Notes under the pieces: model-generated
What the model was told of the DNA's origin: nothing
Databases searched by the model: none
What the model saw: only the letters and a program-made list of their open reading frames with translations
Made by a program: the position numbers and the translations under genes
Assembly: GCA_023433985.1 (NCBI GenBank)
Contig: JAEYTN010000364.1
Coordinates: forward strand, 1-11,571
Direction: 5' to 3'
DNA length: 11,571 nucleotides
Source: Pseudomonadota bacterium
GTDB taxonomy: Bacteria; Pseudomonadota; Alphaproteobacteria; Rhizobiales; Devosiaceae
Part shown: one piece after another, positions 1 through 5,567 of the stretch
Numbering within the stretch: the stretch's first letter is position 1
How the letters are laid out: the number at the start of each line of letters is the position of its first letter

Positions 1-440
1 GGCCGCATCACATATTGCCGGTTGGCCTCGTGGATGTGGATCGGCACCCCACCCAGCGCTTCGGACCAATCCACCATCGAGGAATAGAAATGCGGATGCG
101 AGATCGCGATCGCCCGCACCCCGCCCAGTTCCCTGATCCGCGCAACGCCCTCGTCGGTAACCAGCGGCGTGCAGTCCCACAGGATTCCGCCGCCCGGCTG
201 CCGGATCAGCAGCATGCGCTGCGCGATGGCGATCCCGGGCGTTGCCCCGATCCCCACCAGCCCCGGCTCCTGCTCCTTGAACTCGAGGCTGTGCTTGTGC
301 TGCAGCTCCGCCAATGTCGTCCAGCGCTGCCCCGCCGCCGTCACATACTGCCGCTCGTCATCGCAGATGGCGCAACGTTCGGGGGGCGCTTCCGAGGGCG
401 CATAACCCACCCCGCAGGTGACGCAGATGAAGGACTGCAT
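1..440 (-). CDS. MBL-fold metallohydrolase with N-terminal zinc ribbon (partial, 3' end outside window)
   Basis: The ATG is at 438-440 with GGAG seven bases upstream. About 146 codons are visible before the gene leaves the left edge. Residues 6-9 (CVTC) and 23-26 (CAIC) form a two-knuckle, rubredoxin-like zinc ribbon. A metallo-beta-lactamase-like region follows: a strand reading GGGILWDCTPLV, then AIAISHPHFYSS near residues 120-131 and PIHIHEANRQYV near the edge. SHPHFYSS corresponds to the first metal motif of the superfamily (HxHxDH), but the Asp-His half is replaced by Tyr-Ser. HPH-F/Y-Y variants exist in uncharacterised MBL subfamilies. It probably hydrolyses a small ester, thioester or lactone, but the substrate cannot be read from sequence. 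It is a single gene with no co-transcribed neighbour in view. The family call is fairly secure; specific function is unknown. Confidence 0.8.
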   Translation of the reverse strand, partial: MQSFICVTCGVGYAPSEAPPERCAICDDERQYVTAAGQRWTTLAELQHKHSLEFKEQEPGLVGIGATPGIAIAQRMLLIRQPGGGILWDCTPLVTDEGVARIRELGGVRAIAISHPHFYSSMVDWSEALGGVPIHIHEANRQYVMR

Positions 441-501
441 GCGAGAACTCCGGTCGACAGGGTGCTGCCGCGTGTCAGTCTCGCCGATGCGCGGTGAAAA
501 G

Positions 502-511
502 CAACATGTTG
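502..511. promoter_or_regulatory. Perfect 10-bp palindrome, possible operator
   Basis: CAACATGTTG lies 62 bp upstream of the MBL gene start, in a 183-bp gap between two same-strand genes. The placement would suit a dimeric regulator site, but there is only one copy and no recognisable regulator in the window. A chance palindrome is quite possible. Confidence 0.2.
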
Positions 512-540
512 TGACGGCGGCACGATCCCACCCCACGCGC

Positions 541-596
541 CACCTCCCCCTCGACGGGGGAGCCAAGCGAAGCTTGTGAGCGACTCGGAGGGGGTG
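541..596 (-). repeat. GC-rich double-hairpin dispersed repeat, copy 1
   Basis: Arms CTCCCCC (544-550) and GGGGGAG (556-562) enclose TCGAC. A second hairpin follows, CAAGC (564-568) and GCTTG (572-576) around GAA, and the unit closes with GGAGGGGGTG (587-596). This order (C/G-run hairpin, small variable hairpin, G-run end) matches the copy at 4818-4876. It sits downstream of the hypothetical gene at 624-1235 and could terminate its transcript or bind a protein, though it has no T-tract. The remaining part of the 441-623 gap shows only the palindrome listed separately and a weak hairpin at 601-621. Confidence 0.55.
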
Positions 597-623
597 CAAG
601 CTCCGCACCGAAGCGGCGGAGGC

Positions 624-1235
624 CTAAGCCACCAGCCCCTTCCACCGCTCGAGCTCGTCGAGCGTCTCCCCCGCCCCGGCCAGGACGAACTGGTAGATGT
701 CGAAGCCACGCACCATAACGCCGTAATAGCCGGGCCGGGCGCGCGCCTCGTGCTTGAGCCTGAGGATGAGGTCGCGGTTGGCGGCCGAAAGGTCGGCGCG
801 CAGGTTGGCGTCGCGCGCCTGCCGCACGGCGAAATCGAACGGCTCCCAGCCCCAGATGTCGCACTTCCAGGGATTGCCCGAGAAGTCCCTGAACTCGATA
901 CCCCAGTAGAGGCCGCCGCCGAGCCCATGGGGGTCGGCATAGTCGTTGGTGAAGCTGGCCTTGTGCAGCTGCAGCCCCGCCCGGTCCAGCTGGATGGCGA
1001 TGTCGGCCGCGAGCCCCGTCCACTCGCCCCACCGCTCGGCCTCGCACGGCATGTGGATGTCGATGCCGCGCCAGGCCATCAGGTCGTAGCCGGCGCTGCC
1101 CGTCACCATCGCCTCGCCGAAGCGGGCATTGAGCAGGTCGAGCAGCCCCGTGTCGACCAGTATTGCGCGGGCCTCGGCCCGCAACTCGGCAGCAACGCGC
1201 CGCCTCTCTTCCGCGTCCTGAAGAGCAGCGTCCAT
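624..1235 (-). CDS. Conserved hypothetical protein, possible nucleotidyltransferase-like fold
   Basis: This is a 203-residue soluble protein. The frame stays open upstream to 1367, but the ATG at 1233-1235 has GGGAG seven bases before it, and the extra upstream codons cross the rplS terminator, so the short start is preferred. I do not recognise a named family. Residues 45-62 (TGSAGYDLMAWRGIDIHM) resemble the Gly-Ser plus acidic-residue signature of Pol-beta-type nucleotidyltransferases. D126 in KCDIWGW could be the third carboxylate, on a strand after a Trp-rich stretch (W111, W123, W128, W130). There is no signal peptide or membrane segment. It stands alone: rplS upstream has its own terminator and a repeat lies downstream. 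The coding call is firm because sequence composition is protein-like throughout; function is speculative. Confidence 0.75.
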   Translation of the reverse strand: MDAALQDAEERRRVAAELRAEARAILVDTGLLDLLNARFGEAMVTGSAGYDLMAWRGIDIHMPCEAERWGEWTGLAADIAIQLDRAGLQLHKASFTNDYADPHGLGGGLYWGIEFRDFSGNPWKCDIWGWEPFDFAVRQARDANLRADLSAANRDLILRLKHEARARPGYYGVMVRGFDIYQFVLAGAGETLDELERWKGLVA

Positions 1236-1295
1236 TCCGGTTTCTCCCGTAGCCGGCCAGCGGGTCCCCGACGCCAGCCGCTCCCGTAGCCGGGA

Positions 1296-1323
1296 ATCAA
1301 AAGCCCGGCTCGAAAGCCGGGCT
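1296..1323 (-). terminator. Intrinsic terminator of rplS
   Basis: Perfect 8-bp arms AGCCCGGC (1302-1309) and GCCGGGCT (1316-1323) enclose six bases. On the minus strand the stem is followed by TTTTGATT. It lies about 50 bp past the rplS stop and separates rplS from the hypothetical gene. Confidence 0.75.
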
Positions 1324-1376
1324 GAACCTTGGTCCCGTTCGCGCCGAACCGTGGCGCGTCGCGGCACTCCGACCGA

Positions 1377-1922
1377 TTACTCGGCCTTGGGCTCGGTCGC
1401 AGCAGCAGCCTCGGCGGCGGCAGCAGCGGCAGCCTCGGCCGCGTCCTTCTCGGCCAGTTCCTTGGCCAGCGCCTCGGCGGCGGCGATCTTTTCGGCCTCG
1501 CGAGCGTTCTTGGCCGCAACAGCGGCTTCGCGCTCCGATGCCTCGATCTTCTTGGTGCGGGCGCCCTGGTTCTCGAAGATACGGGCGGCCTTACCGCGAC
1601 GGTCGCGCAGGTAGTAGAGCTTGGCGCGACGGACCTTACCGCGCTTGATCACCTCGACGCGGTCGATGTTCGGCGACAGCACGGGGAACACGCGCTCCAC
1701 GCCCTCGCCGTACGAAATCTTGCGCACGGTGAAGCTTTCCATGATGCCGGTGCCGGAGCGGGCGATCACGACGCCCTCATAGGCCTGCAGGCGTTCCTTG
1801 TCGCCTTCGCGGATCTTGACCCACACCTTGACGGTGTCGCCATGGGTGAATTCGGGGTGCTTGGCCTTCTCGGCCAGCCTCGCATACTGCTCCTGCTCGA
1901 GCTCGGCGATGATCTTGGACAT
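1377..1922 (-). CDS. rplS: 50S ribosomal protein L19
   Basis: L19 sits at the 30S-50S interface of the ribosome. Residues 1-115 are a full-length L19: N-terminal helix [12 protein letters not shown], the barrel around [13 protein letters not shown] (25-37), [13 protein letters not shown] (48-60), and the basic end [18 protein letters not shown] (98-115). After this core comes a tail of about 66 residues rich in Ala, Glu and Lys, probably helical, that E. coli L19 (about 115 residues) lacks; similar tails occur in alphaproteobacteria. ATG at 1920-1922 has GGA seven bases upstream. In many bacteria rplS directly follows trmD; here trmD ends almost 3 kb away with metal-handling genes between, and rplS stands as a single-gene unit with its own leader and terminator. 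Confidence 0.97.
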   Translation of the reverse strand: MSKIIAELEQEQYARLAEKAKHPEFTHGDTVKVWVKIREGDKERLQAYEGVVIARSGTGIMESFTVRKISYGEGVERVFPVLSPNIDRVEVIKRGKVRRAKLYYLRDRRGKAARIFENQGARTKKIEASEREAAVAAKNAREAEKIAAAEALAKELAEKDAAEAAAAAAAEAAAATEPKAE

Positions 1923-2006
1923 CTGATGTTCCGTTCTTGAAATCTTTTCGATGGAGCGTTTTGCCGGCTTGGTTAGGGCCGACCGCCCGGTCTTGGTTGC
2001 ACGGAT

Positions 2007-2034
2007 TTTATGCTGTTATTGGCCCAGCCTCAGG
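2007..2034 (-). promoter_or_regulatory. Weak candidate promoter for rplS
   Basis: On the minus strand CCTGAG (2029-2034) is followed after 16 bases by CATAAA (2007-2012), overlapping TAAAAT. This would give an untranslated leader of roughly 75-80 nt. rplS needs a promoter here because hupE upstream appears to be terminated, but the match is poor. Confidence 0.3.
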
Positions 2035-2049
2035 CATGGGCGAGCGCGG

Positions 2050-2092
2050 CTATAAATTAAGAGCGCCCGCGAGTCCAGCCACCCGCGGGCGC
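2050..2092 (-). terminator. Probable intrinsic terminator of hupE
   Basis: Arms GCGCCCGCG (2063-2071) and CGCGGGCGC (2084-2092) form a perfect 9-bp stem with a 12-base loop, about 30 bp past the hupE stop. On the minus strand the stem is followed by the T/A-rich TCTTAATTTATA, an imperfect U-tract. Confidence 0.6.
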
Positions 2093-2120
2093 GATAGTCA
2101 TGAAGCCGTCGTGATCGGGC

Positions 2121-2711
2121 TCAGAGCCAGCCGGCGAGCAGGCCTGCGCCGCCCAGCGCAAAGGCGGCGCCTGCCACCTGTGCCACCGGCTTGCCGAAGC
2201 GGCCGGCGAGCCTGCCCACGCCCAGCGCCGCGCCGATGCCGCTCAGGTGGAGCAGCGCCGTGGCGACCATGAAGCCCACGGCATACTCGAAGCCGGCCGC
2301 ATTGGCCGGCATCTCCGCGCCATGCGCATGGCCGTGGAACACCGCGAAGGCGCCGACGAGCGACATGGCGGCGGCCACCGGCATCGGCTTGCCCCACGCG
2401 GCAGCGGCGCCGATCACGATCGACGAGAGCGCGATGCCGAGCTCGACGTAGGGCAGGTTCACCCCCGAAGTCCCGAGCCCGAAGCCGGCGGCCATGGCGC
2501 CGAGGAAGGCGAGCGGCACGAGGAACAGGGCGCGGCCGCCGAGCACGAAGGCGAAGACGCCGACCGCCACCATGGCAAGAACGTGGTCGAGGCCGCCTAG
2601 CGGGTGGAGCATGCCGGAAAGCAGCCCCGGCAGCTGCTCATGGCCCGGATGGGCGAAGGCAGCCGTGGGCAGCGCGATGAAGGCGAGGGCAAGAAGGGCG
2701 CGGGCGCGCAT
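2121..2711 (-). CDS. hupE: HupE/UreJ-family membrane protein, probable B12-regulated cobalt importer
   Basis: This is a 196-residue protein with a cleavable-looking signal peptide (cut after AAFA, residue 20) and about six hydrophobic membrane segments. Family metal motifs are present: HPGH at the predicted mature N-terminus (21-24), HPLGGLDH (36-43, the Hx5DH motif) and FHGHAHGAE (125-133). HupE/UreJ proteins carry nickel or cobalt. The cobalamin riboswitch directly upstream points to cobalt uptake for B12 synthesis rather than nickel for hydrogenase or urease, and no such enzymes are in view. The open frame extends further upstream, but that part is the riboswitch. ATG at 2709-2711 has GGAG eight bases before it and gives the signal peptide. 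Expression should fall when cobalamin is plentiful. The family call is strong; the metal is inferred from the riboswitch. Confidence 0.9.
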   Translation of the reverse strand: MRARALLALAFIALPTAAFAHPGHEQLPGLLSGMLHPLGGLDHVLAMVAVGVFAFVLGGRALFLVPLAFLGAMAAGFGLGTSGVNLPYVELGIALSSIVIGAAAAWGKPMPVAAAMSLVGAFAVFHGHAHGAEMPANAAGFEYAVGFMVATALLHLSGIGAALGVGRLAGRFGKPVAQVAGAAFALGGAGLLAGWL

Positions 2712-2727
2712 AGCGAAATCTCCATGG

Positions 2728-2746
2728 GCGGGACCCACCGTCCCGC
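2728..2746 (-). promoter_or_regulatory. Hairpin in riboswitch expression platform
   Basis: Perfect 7-bp arms GCGGGAC (2728-2734) and GTCCCGC (2740-2746) lie between the riboswitch core and the hupE ribosome-binding site, six bases from GGAG. No U-run follows, so control of translation fits better than termination. Confidence 0.45.
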
Positions 2747-2761
2747 ATTCGAGCCAAACGT

Positions 2762-2935
2762 ATGACGGCCGGTCTCCTGGCTCCGGACCTGTTCCCCACC
2801 GCCTTCCCGAGAGCAAACCAGTGGCACCTGGTGGGGTATTCGATCCGATACAGTCGCGGGGGCGGCGCCGGTTTGCCCCCCGCAGGGCGCCGGCTTCCCG
2901 TTTCACGTGGTTGTCGAACCACGCACCGTCAGTTC
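2762..2935 (-). ncRNA. Cobalamin (B12) riboswitch
   Basis: Read on the minus strand, the conserved blocks occur in order: ACGGGAAGCCGG (about 2892-2903), GCCCCCGCGACTGT (about 2851-2864), GCCACTGG (about 2818-2825), GGGAAGGCGGTG (about 2798-2809) and the B12 box AGCCAGGAGACCGGCC (2768-2783). A hairpin with GTGGTTCGACAACCAC (about 2907-2922) begins the element. These are the core elements of the AdoCbl riboswitch class. It precedes the HupE-type gene, a known regulatory pairing for predicted cobalt transporters in proteobacteria. Edges are approximate by a few bases. Confidence 0.93.
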
Positions 2936-2936
2936 G

Positions 2937-2966
2937 ATTAGTCGCAGGTTGCGTGGTCGAGATCAA
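2937..2966 (-). promoter_or_regulatory. Candidate promoter for the riboswitch-hupE transcript
   Basis: On the minus strand TTGATC (2961-2966) and ACTAAT (2937-2942) are 18 bases apart. The predicted transcript start, near 2930, falls at the 5' edge of the riboswitch, which supports the assignment. Confidence 0.45.
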
Positions 2967-2982
2967 TCGGCTGCGACGCAAA

Positions 2983-2997
2983 TGCCGCATGACGGCA
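2983..2997. promoter_or_regulatory. Inverted repeat between hupE and copper operon
   Basis: TGCCG and CGGCA flank CATGA, about 40 bp before the copper operon start and upstream of the hupE promoter. It is a possible binding site for a copper- or cobalt-responsive regulator, but the arms are only 5 bp. Confidence 0.25.
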
Positions 2998-3038
2998 AGC
3001 GACCCATGCGCTAAGCGTGGCGCCGAATGGAGACGCCC

Positions 3039-3389
3039 GTGGCCACTGCCCGCCACATTGCTGCCGAGCTGACCCGCGCCCTCGCGGTGCTGGCGCTCGT
3101 CTTCCTGAGCTTCGCCCACCAGCCGGCGACAGCGGTGACGCCGCACATCGACACGCTGACCGCGGCGGTGACGGCGAGCTATTGCGGCGACGTTCCGGCC
3201 GACGAGGGGGCGCACGCTCCCTGCCATGCCTGCCGTATCGGCGGCGGCGCCGACCTGCCGCCACCCTGCGGGGGGTTGATCCACCTGGCGGCGGCGATCG
3301 AGCCCGCCTTCCCCCAGCTGGCCGCTGCCACCTACGTCGTGGCGCCGCCCGATATCCCCGACGCCCGCGGCCCGCCCGCCCTCGCCTGA
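3039..3389 (+). CDS. Small secreted cysteine-containing protein, DUF2946-like
   Basis: A short protein (116 residues from GTG 3039) opens with a hydrophobic segment, LAVLALVFLSFA, that could be a signal peptide or anchor. The exported part has four cysteines in CG, APCHACR and PPPCGG contexts, and ends in a Pro-rich RGPPALA. This layout (short N-terminal hydrophobic stretch, central CxxC with His nearby, Pro-rich end) resembles DUF2946 proteins, which often sit beside copper genes. I cannot confirm membership. GTG 3039 has GGAG six bases upstream; the in-frame ATG at 3027 would add four residues but has no visible ribosome-binding site. It is the first gene of the copper operon, 55 bp before the PCuAC gene. 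A role in copper binding at the membrane is likely but inferred from neighbours and cysteines. Confidence 0.6.
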   Translation: MATARHIAAELTRALAVLALVFLSFAHQPATAVTPHIDTLTAAVTASYCGDVPADEGAHAPCHACRIGGGADLPPPCGGLIHLAAAIEPAFPQLAAATYVVAPPDIPDARGPPALA

Positions 3390-3444
3390 GCCCGCTTCAC
3401 TTCCGGTTCAACCGCCGCCATGCGCGGCAATGCGAGATATTTCG

Positions 3445-4035
3445 ATGCTCAAGCACACCCTGGCCACACTGCTGGCCCTCGTTTCCACTTCCGCCTTCGC
3501 TCATTCCGAGCATGCCCAGCCCGCCGAGGATTGCGCCCATGGCGGCGCCATGACCACGGCCGAGATGCAGATGGTGGCCGGCCACGTCGTGACCGCCGGC
3601 GACCTCGAGATTTCGGGCGCCTTCTCCCGCGCCACCCTGCCCAATGCGCCGGTGGGCGGCGGCTACCTCACCATCACCAACAAGGGCGCCGCCGACGACC
3701 GCCTGGTCTCGGTATCGAGCCCGGCCGCCGGGCTGTCGCAGATCCATGAGATGAAGATGGAAGGCGACGTGATGAAGATGAACGAGTTGCCCGACGGGCT
3801 CGTCATTCCCGCCGGCGGTACGGTGAAGCTCGAGCCGGGCGGCTACCACCTGATGTTCATGCAACTGACCGCGCCGCTGGTGGAAGGCCAGAGCTTTCCG
3901 GTGACGCTGACCTTCGAGAAGGCCGGCGCGGTGGAGGTTCAGGTCGAGGTCGGCAGCCCCGCCGCCAGGGAGCCCGCCATGGACCACTCGATGCATTCCG
4001 AGATCGTCACCCTGCACCTGGAGGACTTCGCATGA
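3445..4035 (+). CDS. PCuAC-type periplasmic copper chaperone
   Basis: This is a periplasmic Cu(I) chaperone for the CuA site of cytochrome c oxidase. From ATG 3445 it has 196 residues, with a signal peptide cut after AFA (about residue 19). The PCuAC metal motif is visible: H101 and M103 in IHEMKM, M112 in KMNEL, and H135 and M137 in GYHLMFM. The core begins near LEISGAFSRATLPNAPVGGGYL. Extra metal-binding stretches flank it: HSEHAQPAEDCAHGG at the mature N-terminus and MDHSMHSE near the C-terminus. The in-frame ATG at 3430 would add five residues but lacks a ribosome-binding site and spoils the signal peptide; 3445 has GAGA at a suitable distance. The stop overlaps the next start by 4 nt (ATGA), so it is translationally coupled to the SCO gene, a standard partnership in CuA assembly. 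Confidence 0.92.
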   Translation: MLKHTLATLLALVSTSAFAHSEHAQPAEDCAHGGAMTTAEMQMVAGHVVTAGDLEISGAFSRATLPNAPVGGGYLTITNKGAADDRLVSVSSPAAGLSQIHEMKMEGDVMKMNELPDGLVIPAGGTVKLEPGGYHLMFMQLTAPLVEGQSFPVTLTFEKAGAVEVQVEVGSPAAREPAMDHSMHSEIVTLHLEDFA

Positions 4036-4628
4036 GCCCGACCGGCCTCTCCCGTTTCCGCATGATCCTCTGGGGGCTGGTGGTGATCGCCGCCCTGGGG
4101 GCCACGGCGCTCTTCGTCTTCAGCCCGCCGCGCAACCCGGCGACGACCGGGCTCGGCGGCGGCACCTATGCGCTGACCACCGCCACCGGCCAGCCTGTCG
4201 ACCAGACCATGCTGACCGGCAAGCCCTCGCTGCTCTTTTTCGGCTACACCCACTGCCCCGACGTCTGCCCCACGACCATGGCCGAGATGGTGGATTGGTT
4301 CGGGCGTCTGGGACCGGATGCCGACAAGGTGCGCGCCTACTTCGTCACCGTCGACCCCGAGCGGGATACCACGGCGGTGCTGGGCGACTATGTCAGCTGG
4401 ACCGACGGCAAGGTGACCGGCATCACCGGCAGCCGCGCGGAGATCGACAAGATCGCCGCCGCCTGGAAGGTGCTGGGCGAGAAGGTGGGCGAGGGTTCGG
4501 ACTACACGATGAACCACACCGCCTCGGTGTTCCTGGTGAATGCGCAGGGCGGCTTCGAGGGCACGATCGCGTACGGGGAGGATGCCGACACGGCGGTGGC
4601 GAAAATCCGGAAGCTTGTGGGAGCCTAG
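4032..4628 (+). CDS. SCO1/SenC/PrrC family copper-binding thioredoxin-fold protein
   Basis: SCO proteins are membrane-anchored thioredoxin-fold proteins facing the periplasm; they insert copper into, or reduce the cysteines of, the CuA centre of cytochrome oxidase. This one has 198 residues, the normal size. One N-terminal membrane segment covers about residues 11-30 (MILWGLVVIA onward). The copper-binding CxxxC is C75 and C79 in YTHCPDVCPTTM, and the third ligand is H162 in DYTMNHTASVFL. VTVDPERDT (105-113) is the usual SCO strand. All metal ligands are present, so it should be active. It starts inside the last codons of the PCuAC gene (ATGA overlap) and is followed by a strong terminator, so it closes the copper operon. 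Confidence 0.95.
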   Translation: MSPTGLSRFRMILWGLVVIAALGATALFVFSPPRNPATTGLGGGTYALTTATGQPVDQTMLTGKPSLLFFGYTHCPDVCPTTMAEMVDWFGRLGPDADKVRAYFVTVDPERDTTAVLGDYVSWTDGKVTGITGSRAEIDKIAAAWKVLGEKVGEGSDYTMNHTASVFLVNAQGGFEGTIAYGEDADTAVAKIRKLVGA

Positions 4629-4647
4629 GGCTCGGACTGCTGAACGA

Positions 4648-4681
4648 AGGAGCCCCCGGTCCGCGCCGGGGCTCCTTTTTG
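4648..4681 (+). terminator. Intrinsic terminator of the copper operon
   Basis: Arms AGGAGCCCC (4648-4656) and GGGGCTCCT (4668-4676) form a 9-bp stem, extended inward by GG/CC across one bulged C. TTTTT follows the stem (the run includes its last base). It begins 20 bp after the SCO stop. Confidence 0.9.
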
Positions 4682-4707
4682 GGTTCGTGCTGGCGTCGAG
4701 TTTGTAC

Positions 4708-4761
4708 CGCCCCCTTCACCATCCTTCGGATGGTCCCCTTCCCCCGTTGGCACGGGGGAAG
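4708..4761 (+). repeat. GC-rich double-hairpin dispersed repeat, copy 2
   Basis: The unit starts with CGCCCCCTTCAC, then a perfect hairpin ACCATCC (4718-4724) and GGATGGT (4728-4734) around TTC, then CTTCCCCCGT (4738-4747) and ACGGGGGAAG (4752-4761) around TGGC. It is the same modular design as the copies at 541-596 and 4818-4876, in the opposite orientation to the latter. It lies between convergent SCO and trmD genes. Confidence 0.6.
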
Positions 4762-4817
4762 ACCCGGCAACCTCAGCACTCCGAATGCACTGGCGGCGTC
4801 GGTGCCCCGACCTGGAT

Positions 4818-4876
4818 CCTCCCCTGCGAAGCGGGGGAGGGGGACCGCGCATCGCAGATGCGTCGTGGAGGGGGCG
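4818..4876 (-). repeat. GC-rich double-hairpin dispersed repeat, copy 3
   Basis: CCTCCCCTGC (4818-4827) pairs with GCGGGGGAGG (4831-4840) around GAA, with one wobble. CGCATC (4848-4853) pairs with GATGCG (4857-4862) around GCA. The end, GTGGAGGGGGCG, is the near-complement of the start of copy 2 (CGCCCCCTTCAC), so copies 2 and 3 form a large inverted pair. It lies about 10 bp past the trmD stop and may act in ending that transcript. Between copies 2 and 3 (4762-4817) I see only a short GTCGG/CCGAC hairpin. Confidence 0.6.
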
Positions 4877-4886
4877 TCTGCTTCCC

Positions 4887-5567
4887 CTACTTCAGCAAGT
4901 CCGGCCGCCTCGTCCGGGTGAGCGCCTCGCTCTCGGCGCGGCGCCATTTGTTCACCTTGCCGTGGTCCCCCGAGGTCAGCACGGCGGGGATTTCGCGGCC
5001 CTCGAAGACCTGTGGCCTGGTGTATTGGGGGTATTCGAGCAGGCCGTTCTCGAAGCTTTCGTCGGCGTGGCTCTCCGCCGCCCCCAGCACCCCGGGGATC
5101 AACCGCACCACGGCTTCGAGCAGCACCATGGCGGCGACCTCGCCACCCGCCAGCACATAGTCGCCGATCGATACTTCCTCGAGCCCGCGCGCCTCGATCA
5201 CCCGCTGGTCGATGCCCTCGAACCGGCCGCAGACGATCACCGCACCCGGCCCGGCGGCGAGTTCGCGCACCCGAGACTGCGTCAGCGGCCGCCCGCGGGG
5301 GGACATCAGCAGGCGCGGGCGCTGATCACCCTCGGGCGACACCGCATCGATGGCGCGGGCGAGGATATCGGGTTTCAGCACCATGCCGGCGCCGCCGCCC
5401 GAGGGCGTGTCGTCGACGGTACGGTGGCGGTCGGTGGCGAAATCGCGCAACTGGGTCGTCTCGAGCGACCAGAGCCCGTCTGCCATGCCGCGGCCGATCA
5501 CCGAGGCGCCCAGCGGGCCGGGAAACAGCTCGGGGAACAGCGTGATGACGTGAGCGGAAAAGCTCAA
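4887..5567 (-). CDS. trmD: tRNA (guanine-37-N1)-methyltransferase
   Basis: TrmD uses S-adenosylmethionine to make m1G37 in tRNAs with G at 36, preventing +1 frameshifting. This is a 226-residue SPOUT (trefoil-knot) enzyme of usual length. Motifs in order: [10 protein letters not shown] (7-16), [13 protein letters not shown] (51-63), [11 protein letters not shown] (87-97), [13 protein letters not shown] (111-123), the knot loop [11 protein letters not shown] (133-143) and [10 protein letters not shown] (176-185). At the site matching the catalytic Asp before Ser-Phe in E. coli (EDSF), this protein has Glu (DESF, E170), a conservative change. The start is TTG (5565-5567): it overlaps the rimM stop as TTGA, and the next in-frame ATG would cut off conserved sequence. 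It is the last gene of the ffh operon and is translationally coupled to rimM. Confidence 0.96.
   Translation of the reverse strand: MSFSAHVITLFPELFPGPLGASVIGRGMADGLWSLETTQLRDFATDRHRTVDDTPSGGGAGMVLKPDILARAIDAVSPEGDQRPRLLMSPRGRPLTQSRVRELAAGPGAVIVCGRFEGIDQRVIEARGLEEVSIGDYVLAGGEVAAMVLLEAVVRLIPGVLGAAESHADESFENGLLEYPQYTRPQVFEGREIPAVLTSGDHGKVNKWRRAESEALTRTRRPDLLK

Noticed and set aside
1244..1295. Short direct repeat CCCGTAGCCGG (two copies, about 1246 and 1284)
   Set aside because: Eleven bases, twice, next to a GC-rich terminator; too short to call a repeat element.
2712..3284. Open frame running upstream of the hupE ATG
   Set aside because: It covers the riboswitch and the start of the divergent copper operon; the ATG at 2711 has a good ribosome-binding site and signal peptide.
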